61,533 bases of DNA from JABSOG01 sp041583135 (GTDB taxonomy: Bacteria; Pseudomonadota; Gammaproteobacteria; Enterobacterales; Alteromonadaceae): NCBI GenBank assembly GCA_041583135.1, contig JBFHGJ010000024.1, positions 1-61,533 of the forward strand, given 5' to 3'. Position numbers and translations under genes: made by a program. Shown here one piece after another: positions 44,233-52,198 of the stretch; position 1 is the stretch's first letter; each line of letters starts with the position of its first letter. The notes under the pieces are model-generated. The model was not told the origin of the DNA. It was given only the letters and a program-made list of their open reading frames with translations, and searched no databases.

Positions 44233-44860
44233 TCTTTTTATTCAACTGCTCGATAGTGTGCAGGCAATGTCGTGGTGGGAATATGTCGCGGTAATGCTCT
44301 CGGTCGGCTATTTGCTGTTGGCCGCCAAACAAAGTCTGTGGTGTTGGCCTGCGGCGTTTGTCAGCACGTTGATCTATACCATGCTGTTTTACAACGGCGC
44401 ACTGCTAATGGACTCGATGCTCAACGTGTTCTACATGGCCATGGCGTTTTACGGCTGGTATAGCTGGCGAAATCAACCGCTTAGCAGTCATGAAGTAGAT
44501 GCTGAACTGCCCATTTCCGCTTGGTCATGGCAAAGACATTGCACAATTGGCTCCATCACTTTGGTGGTTTCACTGATCCTCGGTTATGTAATGGACAACT
44601 ATACCCGAGCAGATTATGCCTACCTTGATACGCTTACCACCTGCTTTAGCGTGGTTGCCACCTTTTTAGTGGCGCGAAAAGTGCTTGAGAACTGGCTATA
44701 TTGGGTCATTATCGATGGCATTTCAGTGTACTTGTATGTCAATAAAGGGTTTTACCTGACCTCGGTGCTCTTTATGTTTTATACCACAATGTCTGTTTGG
44801 GGCTATATGCAATGGCGCGAGACTTTAAACCAATCGCCGATATCACAGAACAACCAATGA
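44225..44860 (+). CDS. pnuT: PnuC-family transporter, probably thiamine (PnuT)
   Basis: A 211-residue membrane protein of the PnuC family with about seven hydrophobic segments. The signature WPAAFVSTLIYTMLFYNG and the C-terminal WVIIDGISVYLYVNKGFYLT are typical. PnuC proteins take up vitamin precursors by facilitated diffusion with trapping by phosphorylation. The gene uses a GTG start overlapping the YkoF-like gene and overlaps the kinase-like gene by 4 bases (ATGA). The thiamine assignment is by context: transporter next to a kinase-like gene and a thiamine-binding protein. Confidence 0.82.
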   Translation: MTDLFIQLLDSVQAMSWWEYVAVMLSVGYLLLAAKQSLWCWPAAFVSTLIYTMLFYNGALLMDSMLNVFYMAMAFYGWYSWRNQPLSSHEVDAELPISAWSWQRHCTIGSITLVVSLILGYVMDNYTRADYAYLDTLTTCFSVVATFLVARKVLENWLYWVIIDGISVYLYVNKGFYLTSVLFMFYTTMSVWGYMQWRETLNQSPISQNNQ

Positions 44861-45690
44861 GTAAATGGCAGCGCTTGCAAGCGCTGCCATTTTTCAAAAA
44901 TGCCAAGGTGGTTGCGATGACGCCGCTGCCTGGCGGACTCAACCATGTGGTGCATAAGGTCACAACCGACCAAGGTACTGTGGTCACCCGTCAAAGCCTA
45001 GGTCAAGCCAACCCTTTTAGTGAACTACGCATTCAAAAGGCCTTGGCGGCTCTTGATCTAAGCGCCAATGTACTCGATAGTAACGAAGATACTGCCGTTA
45101 TTGAATATCTTGAGGGCGACCACCCGACCCCAAGTTTTTGGCACGCCACAACACTAGAAATTTTTGCCAAGCAACTACGCCGAGTGCATGAATATCAACC
45201 CAAAGATGAAGTCTCCACTCTTACCCTTGCCAGCTATATCAAGCAATGTGTGATCACTGACGGTTTAACGGCAGTAGAACAGAGATTGGTCGCGCAGGCA
45301 TTGACGGCGTTAACGCCGCTTTATGATATGCCTTTGGATAAAGGGCTGTGCCATCATGACTTAAACCCGCTCAATATTATTGTTCGGGGGGATCATATAT
45401 GGCTTATCGATTGGGAAAGTGTGGCATTGAGTGATGTCTATTTCGACTTGGCCAGTTTTGTGGTTGAACAGCGCTTGAGCACACAACAACAACAACTATT
45501 TATCACCAGCTATTTCAATTACAGCGGCATACAGATAAAACCTCTGAAACTCTCGCTAATGCAGTTGGCTTATACCTTAGTGTGTTGGTGCTGGTATATC
45601 CAGCAAGATAATAAACACCCGGTAATTGCCCAGCGCAGTAAATGGTTTTATCAAAAGTTAACGAAGCTGACCCAGCAGCGCCTCGTATAA
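44857..45690 (+). CDS. Thiamine-kinase-like APH-family phosphotransferase
   Basis: A 277-residue kinase-like protein. The ATG at 44857 overlaps the transporter stop (ATGA), which sets the start. Motifs: TPLPGGLNHVVHKV as the nucleotide-binding strand-loop, HHDLNPLNIIV (about residue 167) as the catalytic loop and LIDWESV (about 185) as the metal site. The N-terminal 'L.GG..N..y.v' feel matches ThiK/choline kinase-type enzymes. It would trap imported thiamine by phosphorylation; a separate thiamine pyrophosphokinase would not be required if ThiL is present elsewhere. Confidence 0.75.
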   Translation: MSKWQRLQALPFFKNAKVVAMTPLPGGLNHVVHKVTTDQGTVVTRQSLGQANPFSELRIQKALAALDLSANVLDSNEDTAVIEYLEGDHPTPSFWHATTLEIFAKQLRRVHEYQPKDEVSTLTLASYIKQCVITDGLTAVEQRLVAQALTALTPLYDMPLDKGLCHHDLNPLNIIVRGDHIWLIDWESVALSDVYFDLASFVVEQRLSTQQQQLFITSYFNYSGIQIKPLKLSLMQLAYTLVCWCWYIQQDNKHPVIAQRSKWFYQKLTKLTQQRLV

Positions 45691-45814
45691 ACGCACGCTT
45701 TCTAGGTTCTAGGCATTAGACGGATAATGAGGATTGGAGTTTTAGCTAGGCTTTACCGGGTCTGAGCATGATCATGAAGCATCGACGACCCGGCTGTGGC
45801 TACAATAGCACCTT

Positions 45815-45997
45815 CTAAATGCCACCGAGGCGCGCTGCAAGCTCCTTATATCTCTTCACATCTTCTTCATCAAAGAGCGCGTTGCCGTCTTGATCTTTAT
45901 CTTTGGCGACCAACAAATGTTCACGCTCTAGTCTTTCAACTCTTACAGTCTGCACGCCCAAAAATTCGGCTACTTGTGCCACTGTCATCAATGCCAT
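45815..45997 (-). CDS. Small MerR/excisionase-like HTH protein
   Basis: A 60-residue DNA-binding protein with a MerR-type winged helix start (MTVAQVAEFLGVQTVRVERLEREHLL) and the following NALFDEEDVKRYKEL that completes the wing. The ATG has GGAGGAAAAG upstream. It lies 134 bases beyond the end of modC on the same strand. It could be a local regulator of the molybdenum block or an independent single gene; no phage integrase is near, so an excisionase role is unlikely. Confidence 0.75.
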   Translation of the reverse strand: MALMTVAQVAEFLGVQTVRVERLEREHLLVAKDKDQDGNALFDEEDVKRYKELAARLGGI

Positions 45998-46131
45998 AAC
46001 TTTTCCTCCAACAAAGGGGTCTGTTTTTTAATAGGTTTGGCTTAAGTAAAGCCGATTTTGAGCAAAAATGCGAATAAAAATAGCGTTTTAAATAAATTTA
46101 GAAGAAAAAAGGAACAATTGCCATTACGCCG

Positions 46132-47229
46132 CTAAATCAGCTCAACGGCAGAGGCTTTAAACAGGGCATACAGCCGATGTCCCGGTGCTATCGCGAGGCG
46201 TTGATAGGAATACTCAGTGATCTGGGCATAAAAATGCTGGCTTTCCAACGCCAATGTCAGTATGACCGTGTTGGGGTTAAGCATGGCAACCTCAACTAAC
46301 CTCGTCGCGACGCAGTTGGCGATTGAACATCTATCTACCGGCTGCTGACTGATACTGACTTCGTGGGCATACAGCACAAAACGAACTTCATTATGCTGCA
46401 TCGTACACTGAGCAAGTGAAGTGCTGCTAAGCACCGTTTGCTTATCCACGGCGATGGCTGTCAATGCATTAGGCTGATCGTGCTTGAGCACTTTTGCCCT
46501 CAACGTCGCGCTAACAGCAGCCCCCATCGCAAGACCGGTTGTTAAGTCGTTCAGCAGTGCTGCGCATTGACCCTGTTGTACAATTCGAGCTTGGGACATC
46601 AATAGCAGATGATCGCACACCTGACGCATATCGCTGACTTCGTGACTCACCAGTATCATCGGTATGCGGCATTGCCGGTATACAGTTTTAAGGCACTGCA
46701 ACAACGCTTTTCTGGCCGCAAGGTCCAGTGATACGAACGGTTCATCAAGCAGCAATAAGTCCGGTTGATGTAGTAATGCACGGGCCACCGCAACCCGCTG
46801 TTTTTGGCCGCCTGAGAGCTGTGTCACCGGCTTTGTTAACAGCGCTTCGAGGCCAAACCATTCACTCAATTGCTCAATGCTAAAGCCGTTTTCAGTCGCA
46901 CCATTGCGTTTTTGCGCAAACAACAGATTGTCTTTAACATTCAAATGAAAAAACAACCTTGCCTCTTGAAACACCATGCCTATCTTACGTCGGTGTGGTG
47001 CCACATTGACCTTGTCATCACTTGACCACAACGTTTGCCCGTGCAAAGTCACTTGCCCGCAAAATCGATGCTCCAATCCGGCCACCAGCCTAAGTAGGGT
47101 TGTTTTCCCACAACCAGAAGGTCCCATGATCCCCACTATGCCCCTATCGAGGGGGATCTCAACCGCCACTTCAAGCGCCGTAGGCGAGGACTCAACACTG
47201 CAAGCTTTAACCGATAACATGACGCTCAT
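46132..47229 (-). CDS. modC: Molybdate ABC transporter ATP-binding protein
   Basis: A 365-residue ABC ATPase. Walker A is GPSGCGKT (about 37-44), the signature LSGGQKQRVAVARALL (about 138-153) and Walker B LLLLDEPF (about 161-168). The C-terminal third, about 290-360, is the TOBE/molybdate-binding domain typical of ModC. It powers molybdate import through ModB. It overlaps modB by 23 bases and is the last gene of the moa-mod block. Confidence 0.94.
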   Translation of the reverse strand: MSVMLSVKACSVESSPTALEVAVEIPLDRGIVGIMGPSGCGKTTLLRLVAGLEHRFCGQVTLHGQTLWSSDDKVNVAPHRRKIGMVFQEARLFFHLNVKDNLLFAQKRNGATENGFSIEQLSEWFGLEALLTKPVTQLSGGQKQRVAVARALLHQPDLLLLDEPFVSLDLAARKALLQCLKTVYRQCRIPMILVSHEVSDMRQVCDHLLLMSQARIVQQGQCAALLNDLTTGLAMGAAVSATLRAKVLKHDQPNALTAIAVDKQTVLSSTSLAQCTMQHNEVRFVLYAHEVSISQQPVDRCSIANCVATRLVEVAMLNPNTVILTLALESQHFYAQITEYSYQRLAIAPGHRLYALFKASAVELI

Positions 47230-47878
47230 CCTTGGCTTTAAAGCGATTGACCAAACTTAAACTGACCAGTGAGAAGATCACCAACCCGAGCGCCAATGCA
47301 TGTGCCTTGCCATATTCCAACGCTTCGACATGATCAAACAAGGCAATCGACAACACTTGGGTTTGACCGGGAATATTGCCACCTATCATCAGCACAACCC
47401 CAAACTCGCCTACAGTATGGGCAAAGCCCAAAGTCGCAGCGCTGATAAAGCTTCTTTTAGTCATCGGCAGCAACAAATTAAAAAAGCGATCGAATGGCCC
47501 GGCGCCCAATACAGCCGCAGCCTCATCATATTGCCTACCAAGGGCGGCAAAGGCATTTTGTAGCGGCTGCACTACAAACGGTAAAGAATACACCACCGAA
47601 CCTATCAAGATCCCACTAAAACTAAAGGCCAAGTTGAATGCCCCTAAGGGCCCATCGGGAGAAAAAGCGATCAGCAGATAAAACCCCAGCACTGTGGGAG
47701 GCAATATTAAGGGTAATGCGATCACCGCTTCGATTAAAGGCTTTAGACGACCGTCAAAGCGCGCCAACCACCAAGCCATAGGGGCGCCGATAATCAGCAA
47801 TATGACAGTGGTCGCGCCCGCTAAGGTAAAGGTCACCCATAGCGCCTGTATCGTCAAATCGCTAAAGAGTGCTGCCAT
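47207..47878 (-). CDS. modB: Molybdate ABC transporter permease
   Basis: A 223-residue membrane protein with about five to six helices and the ABC permease EAA loop (DEAAAVLGAGPFDRFFNLLLP). ALPLILPPTVLGFYLL is characteristic of ModB. It forms the inner-membrane channel for molybdate. It overlaps modA and modC, so the three mod genes are translated as a unit. Confidence 0.95.
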   Translation of the reverse strand: MAALFSDLTIQALWVTFTLAGATTVILLIIGAPMAWWLARFDGRLKPLIEAVIALPLILPPTVLGFYLLIAFSPDGPLGAFNLAFSFSGILIGSVVYSLPFVVQPLQNAFAALGRQYDEAAAVLGAGPFDRFFNLLLPMTKRSFISAATLGFAHTVGEFGVVLMIGGNIPGQTQVLSIALFDHVEALEYGKAHALALGLVIFSLVSLSLVNRFKAKDERHVIG

Positions 47879-48617
47879 AACCTGCTTGCCTGATCTTTTG
47901 TTGGATAGGTGGCGACATCAGCCAAGTCAAAAAGGTGCTCGCCTGTGCCTGCTGACGACTCTTACTCAGCACCAGTGCTTGCTGCTCAATCGGCGAATAC
48001 CAATCTTGCGGCAATAGCCAAACTTTTTGCTCAGTCATCATATTGCTCTGACTGAGTGCAATAAAAGCCAAATCGACATTGCCGGAATGAACAAATTGTT
48101 GTGTTTGCGCGATGTTGTTGCCCATCACCAATTGCTTACGCTTGTTCTGCCACAAGCCCAGCCGCGTTAAAACCGCTTTGGTGGCTTCACCATAGGGGGC
48201 CGTTTTGGGATTGGCAATGGCGATTTTACCTGACCAATGCTTTAACAATTCGGCATCTGCCTGCCCTGCACGATAGAACAACACCAATTTACCGATGGCA
48301 TAGGTCAATCGCGTGCCACTGACGCCCAACCCTTGCTGTTCTAGCAACTGTGGCCTTTTGGCATCGGCAGCGAGCAGCACATCAAATGGCGCACCATGCC
48401 TGATCTGTGCATAAAGCACACCGGTTGACCCAGAGGACAAACGCAAGGTTAAGCCGCTTTGCCGCTCAAAATCAGCGCCCAGTTCAACCAAAAGCGCTTT
48501 AAAGTTGGCCGCGACCGCAACATTCAATACTTGAGCGCTCGCCGGTAAAGCCAACAGACCAAATGTTAGCATCGCCAAACACCGAACCAAAGCGAATATT
48601 CTAACTAAGCCGACCAT
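47862..48617 (-). CDS. modA: Molybdate-binding periplasmic protein
   Basis: A 251-residue protein. The ATG at 48617 gives a signal peptide (ending LPASAQ) and lies inside the end of moaE; longer in-frame starts would lack the signal at the N-terminus. The mature part starts LNVAVAANFKALL, and SSGSTGVLYAQIRHGAPFDVLLAAD contains the oxyanion-binding Ser residues of ModA. It captures molybdate for ModBC. Confidence 0.94.
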   Translation of the reverse strand: MVGLVRIFALVRCLAMLTFGLLALPASAQVLNVAVAANFKALLVELGADFERQSGLTLRLSSGSTGVLYAQIRHGAPFDVLLAADAKRPQLLEQQGLGVSGTRLTYAIGKLVLFYRAGQADAELLKHWSGKIAIANPKTAPYGEATKAVLTRLGLWQNKRKQLVMGNNIAQTQQFVHSGNVDLAFIALSQSNMMTEQKVWLLPQDWYSPIEQQALVLSKSRQQAQASTFLTWLMSPPIQQKIRQAGYGSTL

Positions 48618-49054
48618 GTATCTGCCTTGTCGTTGTCGCTTTGTTTGGCATCGACCCAGCGTTCGCCATCGGCGGTGGTTTCTTTTTTCCAAAACGGCGC
48701 TTCGGTTTTGAGTTTATCCATAATAAATTCACAGCCGTCAAAGGCATCGCCTCGGTGTTTCGCGCTCACCCCGACAAACACAATCTGTTCGCCGAGCGTC
48801 AGTTGCCCCACTCGATGAACCAGCCTCACCCGGCCAAGCGGCCAGCGCTTTTTCGCTTCACTGACAATGACCGCAAGGGCTTTTTCTGTCATCCCCGGAT
48901 AATGCTCCAAAAACAGCCCGCTGACATCACTGCCATCGTTAAAGTCTCGCACCATGCCAACAAAGGTGACAACCGCGCCATCGACGCAATTGTCCAAGGT
49001 TAGCTGACGATATTCCTCAGCCAAGTCAAAATCCTGAGTTTGCACCGCAATCAT
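48605..49054 (-). CDS. moaE: Molybdopterin synthase catalytic subunit
   Basis: A 149-residue protein. The start at 49054 has GGAGG eight bases upstream and gives the usual MIAVQTQDFDLAEEY opening. Conserved parts are GAVVTFVGMVRD, LEHYPGMTEKAL and HRVGQLTLGEQIVFVGVSAKHR, with the active-site lysine region MDKLKTEAPFWKKE near the end. With MoaD it converts precursor Z to molybdopterin. Confidence 0.95.
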   Translation of the reverse strand: MIAVQTQDFDLAEEYRQLTLDNCVDGAVVTFVGMVRDFNDGSDVSGLFLEHYPGMTEKALAVIVSEAKKRWPLGRVRLVHRVGQLTLGEQIVFVGVSAKHRGDAFDGCEFIMDKLKTEAPFWKKETTADGERWVDAKQSDNDKADTWSA

Positions 49055-49058
49055 CGCT

Positions 49059-49301
49059 TTAACCTCCAGTGACCGGCGGAAAGAACGCCACTTCATCGCC
49101 GTCATTGAGCGCCGTGGCATCATTGGCCATGGTCTGATTGACTGCCACTAAGGTAGACTCGCTGAGCAACCACCTCTGCCAATCGGCCGATTGCTGAGCC
49201 AACTGCTGTTTAAGGGCGGCAACGCTACCTGGGTTATCCAGCTGTAATTGCGCGCAATCCAATGCCTCTTTAAGGCTGGCAAAAAATAACACTTTGATCA
49301 T
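49059..49301 (-). CDS. moaD: Molybdopterin synthase sulfur carrier subunit
   Basis: An 80-residue ubiquitin-like protein starting MIKVLFFASLKEAL and ending in VTGG, the Gly-Gly that carries the thiocarboxylate. It lies 4 bases before moaE and 7 after moaC. It needs activation by MoeB; none is in this block, and thiF at 31529-32278 is the only such enzyme in the window. Confidence 0.94.
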   Translation of the reverse strand: MIKVLFFASLKEALDCAQLQLDNPGSVAALKQQLAQQSADWQRWLLSESTLVAVNQTMANDATALNDGDEVAFFPPVTGG

Positions 49302-49308
49302 AGATGTC

Positions 49309-49788
49309 TCAATCTTTGAGCGACCAATCGCCACTCTTGCCCCCATGTTTTTGCAACACTTTAATGCCGCCGATCACCATCTTTTTGTCCACGGCCTTAC
49401 ACATATCAAACAGGGTTAACGCCGCAGCAGAGACTGCGCTCAGGGCTTCCATCTCGACCCCAGTTTGCCCGGCAAGTCGGCACATAGCGACAATTCGCAT
49501 TCGCTTGTGTTGCGGTTGAGGCTCAAAATCGACAGCGACTTTGGTCAACATCAGCGGATGACACAAAGGTATCAGGTCGGCACACTTTTTGGCACCCTGA
49601 ATACCGGCAATGCGCGCCACCGCCAATACATCTCCTTTTTTGTGGTCGCCATCGACTATCATTTGCAGCGTTTGTGGCGCCATTTCAACAAAGCCCTCGG
49701 CGAGGGCTTGCCTAGTGGTGACCGCTTTGTCGGTAACATCCACCATATTGGCTTCGCCTTTGGCATTTAAATGGGTGAACTGTGTCAT
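49309..49788 (-). CDS. moaC: Cyclic pyranopterin monophosphate synthase
   Basis: A 159-residue protein that, with MoaA, makes cyclic pyranopterin monophosphate. MVDVTDKAVTTRQALAEG, IPLCHPLMLTKV and the C-terminal KHGGKSGDWSL are the family hallmarks. The ATG at 49788 matches the family start (MTQFTHLN); it begins 2 bases after moaB. Confidence 0.96.
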   Translation of the reverse strand: MTQFTHLNAKGEANMVDVTDKAVTTRQALAEGFVEMAPQTLQMIVDGDHKKGDVLAVARIAGIQGAKKCADLIPLCHPLMLTKVAVDFEPQPQHKRMRIVAMCRLAGQTGVEMEALSAVSAAALTLFDMCKAVDKKMVIGGIKVLQKHGGKSGDWSLKD

Positions 49789-49790
49789 GG

Positions 49791-50333
49791 TTAGTCTCTG
49801 CTCGCACACTTATCGGCACTAACCTTTTTCAACTGCGCAACAAAGTTACAAGGACGATGACTGGCATCAAGCTGCTTGGCAATGATGTCATGCCAAGCCG
49901 TTTGGCAGGCATTGGTTGAACCGGGCATGGCAAAAACTGCAGTGCCGTTGGCAAGCCCGGCAAAGGCGCGAGATTGAATGGTTGAGGTGCCTATCTGCTG
50001 ATAAGAGATCTGACGGAACAGCTCACCAAACCCTTCAACTTGTTTATCCATTAACGGCAACAACGCCTCAGGAGTCGAGTCGCGACCACTAAAACCGGTG
50101 CCGCCAGTTACTAAGATGGCGTGAATGTGTTCTGAGGCGATCCATTGTGATACCACAGCGCGGATCTGATAGATGTCGTCAATCACAATGGATTTGGCTG
50201 CAAGGTTGTGACCGGCAGTATTGAGGCCGTCCACCAGCTTGGCGCCGGAAGTATCGGTTTGTTCGTCACGGGTATCGGACACGGTTAATACCGCAATGTT
50301 CAATGGTTGAAATTCTGTAATTGTCTGTGCCAT
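49791..50333 (-). CDS. moaB: Molybdopterin adenylyltransferase-type protein MoaB
   Basis: A 180-residue protein of the MoaB/Mog fold. IAVLTVSDTRDEQTDTSG opens it and TGGTGFSGRDSTPEALLPL is the molybdopterin-binding signature. In enterics MoaB is not essential, whereas in others such proteins adenylate molybdopterin. It lies 7 bases after mobA in the same operon. Confidence 0.94.
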   Translation of the reverse strand: MAQTITEFQPLNIAVLTVSDTRDEQTDTSGAKLVDGLNTAGHNLAAKSIVIDDIYQIRAVVSQWIASEHIHAILVTGGTGFSGRDSTPEALLPLMDKQVEGFGELFRQISYQQIGTSTIQSRAFAGLANGTAVFAMPGSTNACQTAWHDIIAKQLDASHRPCNFVAQLKKVSADKCASRD

Positions 50334-50340
50334 AACATTC

Positions 50341-50883
50341 TCAATCGATGATTAATGGTTGGATCTGTTGCCACTGCTGTGGCGTGTTGGTATTGGTCAT
50401 GGGTGTTTTTTCGACATTCGTCAACACCAATGCATCAAAGTTATCGGCTAACGCTTTGACCTTCAGGTTGCCTTGCATTGTCAATTGTCGCTCAAGGTAA
50501 TCTATTACGCTATCGTTGACCGGTAAGTATAGCGGCAAAAAGCAGTTTTGATGATAAGCCGGGCGCTGTTGTGCCCTACCTGCCGCAATCAATCGTTGTA
50601 ACAGCGCTTCGGTCAACAACGGCATATCGATAGGCACGACAATTGCCTCAACACAAGGGCGTTGACGTAGTGCACTGTATATGCCGCCTACAGGCCCGCT
50701 CTGGGGATAGATATCGGCGATACCGTCATCGGTGTTGCGACTGAGGCGAATATCACAAATACCGCAACGGCTAAGCAATCCATGACAAAAGCTCAACATC
50801 GACTGCGAACCGCGCTGTAGCAACGCCTTATCTTGCCCCATCCGGCGTGATTGACCACCGGCAAGAATGATCCCCGTCAGCAA
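50341..50883 (-). CDS. mobA: Molybdenum cofactor guanylyltransferase
   Basis: A 180-residue nucleotidyltransferase that joins GMP to Mo-molybdopterin to give the bis-MGD cofactor. TGIILAGGQSRRMGQDKALL is the nucleotide-binding signature. A TTG start at 50883 is proposed: GGAGG lies 5 bases upstream within the end of moaA, while the longer frame to 50919 runs inside moaA and has no site. It is immediately after moaA. Confidence 0.92.
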   Translation of the reverse strand: MLTGIILAGGQSRRMGQDKALLQRGSQSMLSFCHGLLSRCGICDIRLSRNTDDGIADIYPQSGPVGGIYSALRQRPCVEAIVVPIDMPLLTEALLQRLIAAGRAQQRPAYHQNCFLPLYLPVNDSVIDYLERQLTMQGNLKVKALADNFDALVLTNVEKTPMTNTNTPQQWQQIQPLIID

Positions 50884-50884
50884 A

Positions 50885-51856
50885 TCAGCCTCCGAGCATC
50901 GACAAGTGCTTGGTGCCACCGGTTAAGCCCTCATGCAGATAGTGGCTGGCTTTTTTATCTTCCAACAAGGTGCGAATTCGCTGTGCCAACCCTTCGGGGT
51001 CGTCCTGCTGCAACAGGTCTCTTAAATCCAGCCCGTATTCAGAGAACAAACACAAATGCAACTTGCCTCTGGCTGACACTCGTAAGCGATTACAACTGGC
51101 GCAAAAATCTTTGCTGTAAGGCATAATAAGCCCCACTTTGCCCACATGCTCAGGGTGTTCAAACTCTTGAGCAGGCCCAGCGTTGTTTTCACGGATAGTC
51201 CGCTGCCAGCCTTGCGCTAAGATCTGCGATTTTAAATCCTCACCACTGACGTGATTGGCATTGAAGAACTCAGCGTTATCACCGGTTTGCATCAGCTCGA
51301 TAAAACGCAAAGTTAGCTTCTTGTCTTTCACCCAATTGAGATATTGCTGAAATTCTTGAGCGTTGAACTGTCGCATCAAAACCGCATTGACCTTGATGGT
51401 GCCAAGGCCAAGGGCTTGGGCCATTTCGATTCCGCGCATGACCTCGTCGAACTTATCGTGACCGGTGATGGTATGAAACATGCGCGGGTCAAGCGAATCA
51501 ATGCTGACATTAAGAGCGTCTAGCCCGGCATCAACCCAATCTTTGATTTGACTGGTGAGCTTATAGCCATTGGTTGTCACGGCAACCTGCTCTATGCCAG
51601 GCGTGTGTTTACAGATGTGAATGATCTCAGGCAGGTCTTTACGCAGCGAAGGCTCGCCGCCGGTTAGACGAATTTTAGTCGTGCCAAGCCGTGCAAAGGT
51701 TGCCACCAGTCGTTTGATTTCATCTGGGGTTAAAAACTGACGAGGTTCATCGCACTGATAACCGTCAGGCAGACAGTAATTACAGCGAAAGTTACACACG
51801 TCAGTAAGCGACAGACGCAAATAACGAAAGCGTCTGCCGTAATTATCTTGCAGCAT
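50885..51856 (-). CDS. moaA: GTP 3',8-cyclase
   Basis: A 323-residue radical SAM enzyme. The N-terminal cluster motif CNFRCNYC (Cys21, 25, 28) and C-terminal CASCNRLRVSARGKLHLC bind two 4Fe-4S clusters; the protein ends in Gly-Gly as MoaA should. The ATG at 51856 matches the family opening (MLQDNYGRRFRYLRLSLTD). Longer in-frame starts reach into the leader RNA. First gene of the moa-mod block. Confidence 0.97.
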   Translation of the reverse strand: MLQDNYGRRFRYLRLSLTDVCNFRCNYCLPDGYQCDEPRQFLTPDEIKRLVATFARLGTTKIRLTGGEPSLRKDLPEIIHICKHTPGIEQVAVTTNGYKLTSQIKDWVDAGLDALNVSIDSLDPRMFHTITGHDKFDEVMRGIEMAQALGLGTIKVNAVLMRQFNAQEFQQYLNWVKDKKLTLRFIELMQTGDNAEFFNANHVSGEDLKSQILAQGWQRTIRENNAGPAQEFEHPEHVGKVGLIMPYSKDFCASCNRLRVSARGKLHLCLFSEYGLDLRDLLQQDDPEGLAQRIRTLLEDKKASHYLHEGLTGGTKHLSMLGG

Positions 51857-51861
51857 ATATG

Positions 51862-51990
51862 ACAACACCTTTCCAAATACGGGAGGCTGTAAGATTTCTC
51901 CTAAAACCCTGGTGACGCTCACATGAGGCCACGGCGAAGACCCCATGCCACGTCAAGATCCGCAGTTTAGGGAGCAGCGCTCGGAGTTAA
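51862..51990 (-). promoter_or_regulatory. Probable Moco RNA motif upstream of moaA
   Basis: The minus strand between about 51990 and 51862 is GC-rich and structured: CTCCGAGCGCTGCTCCC, GGTCTTCGCCGTGGCC, GTGAGCGTCACC and finally GCCTCCCGTATTTGGAAAGGTG just before the moaA start. The last part, GCCTCCC...GGAAAGGTG, matches my memory of the Moco riboswitch 3' end. The location in front of moaA is where this motif is found in gammaproteobacteria. The fold was not computed. Confidence 0.55.
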
Positions 51991-52087
51991 GCTTTGCTTG
52001 TCATTGTAGGTGAATAATTCGATAGATGATAGAGGGTCAATCGCGCTCTGCTGAAATTCACTAAGGATGAAAGGCCTCAGTGCAGCC

Positions 52088-52119
52088 CCCTATCCTTGCA
52101 AATGATCGCAAGAATAGGG
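52088..52119. other. Long hairpin downstream of the TonB receptor gene
   Basis: CCCTATCCTTGC (52088-52099) and GCAAGAATAGGG (52108-52119) pair with one mismatch around an 8-base loop. It lies 80 bases past the receptor stop on the minus strand and has no T-run on either side. Together with the leader of moaA it accounts for most of the 342-base gap 51857-52198. Confidence 0.5.
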
Positions 52120-52198
52120 TGGCCGTTTAGGTTTGTCCTGCGAGCGCAATGAACAATCGATTCAGTCGCCGAGCAGTCACTTTCGTTTCTGCGCTGCT

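Noticed and set aside
45815..45997. Phage excisionase
   Set aside because: No integrase, attachment site or other phage gene is near; a local HTH regulator is more likely.
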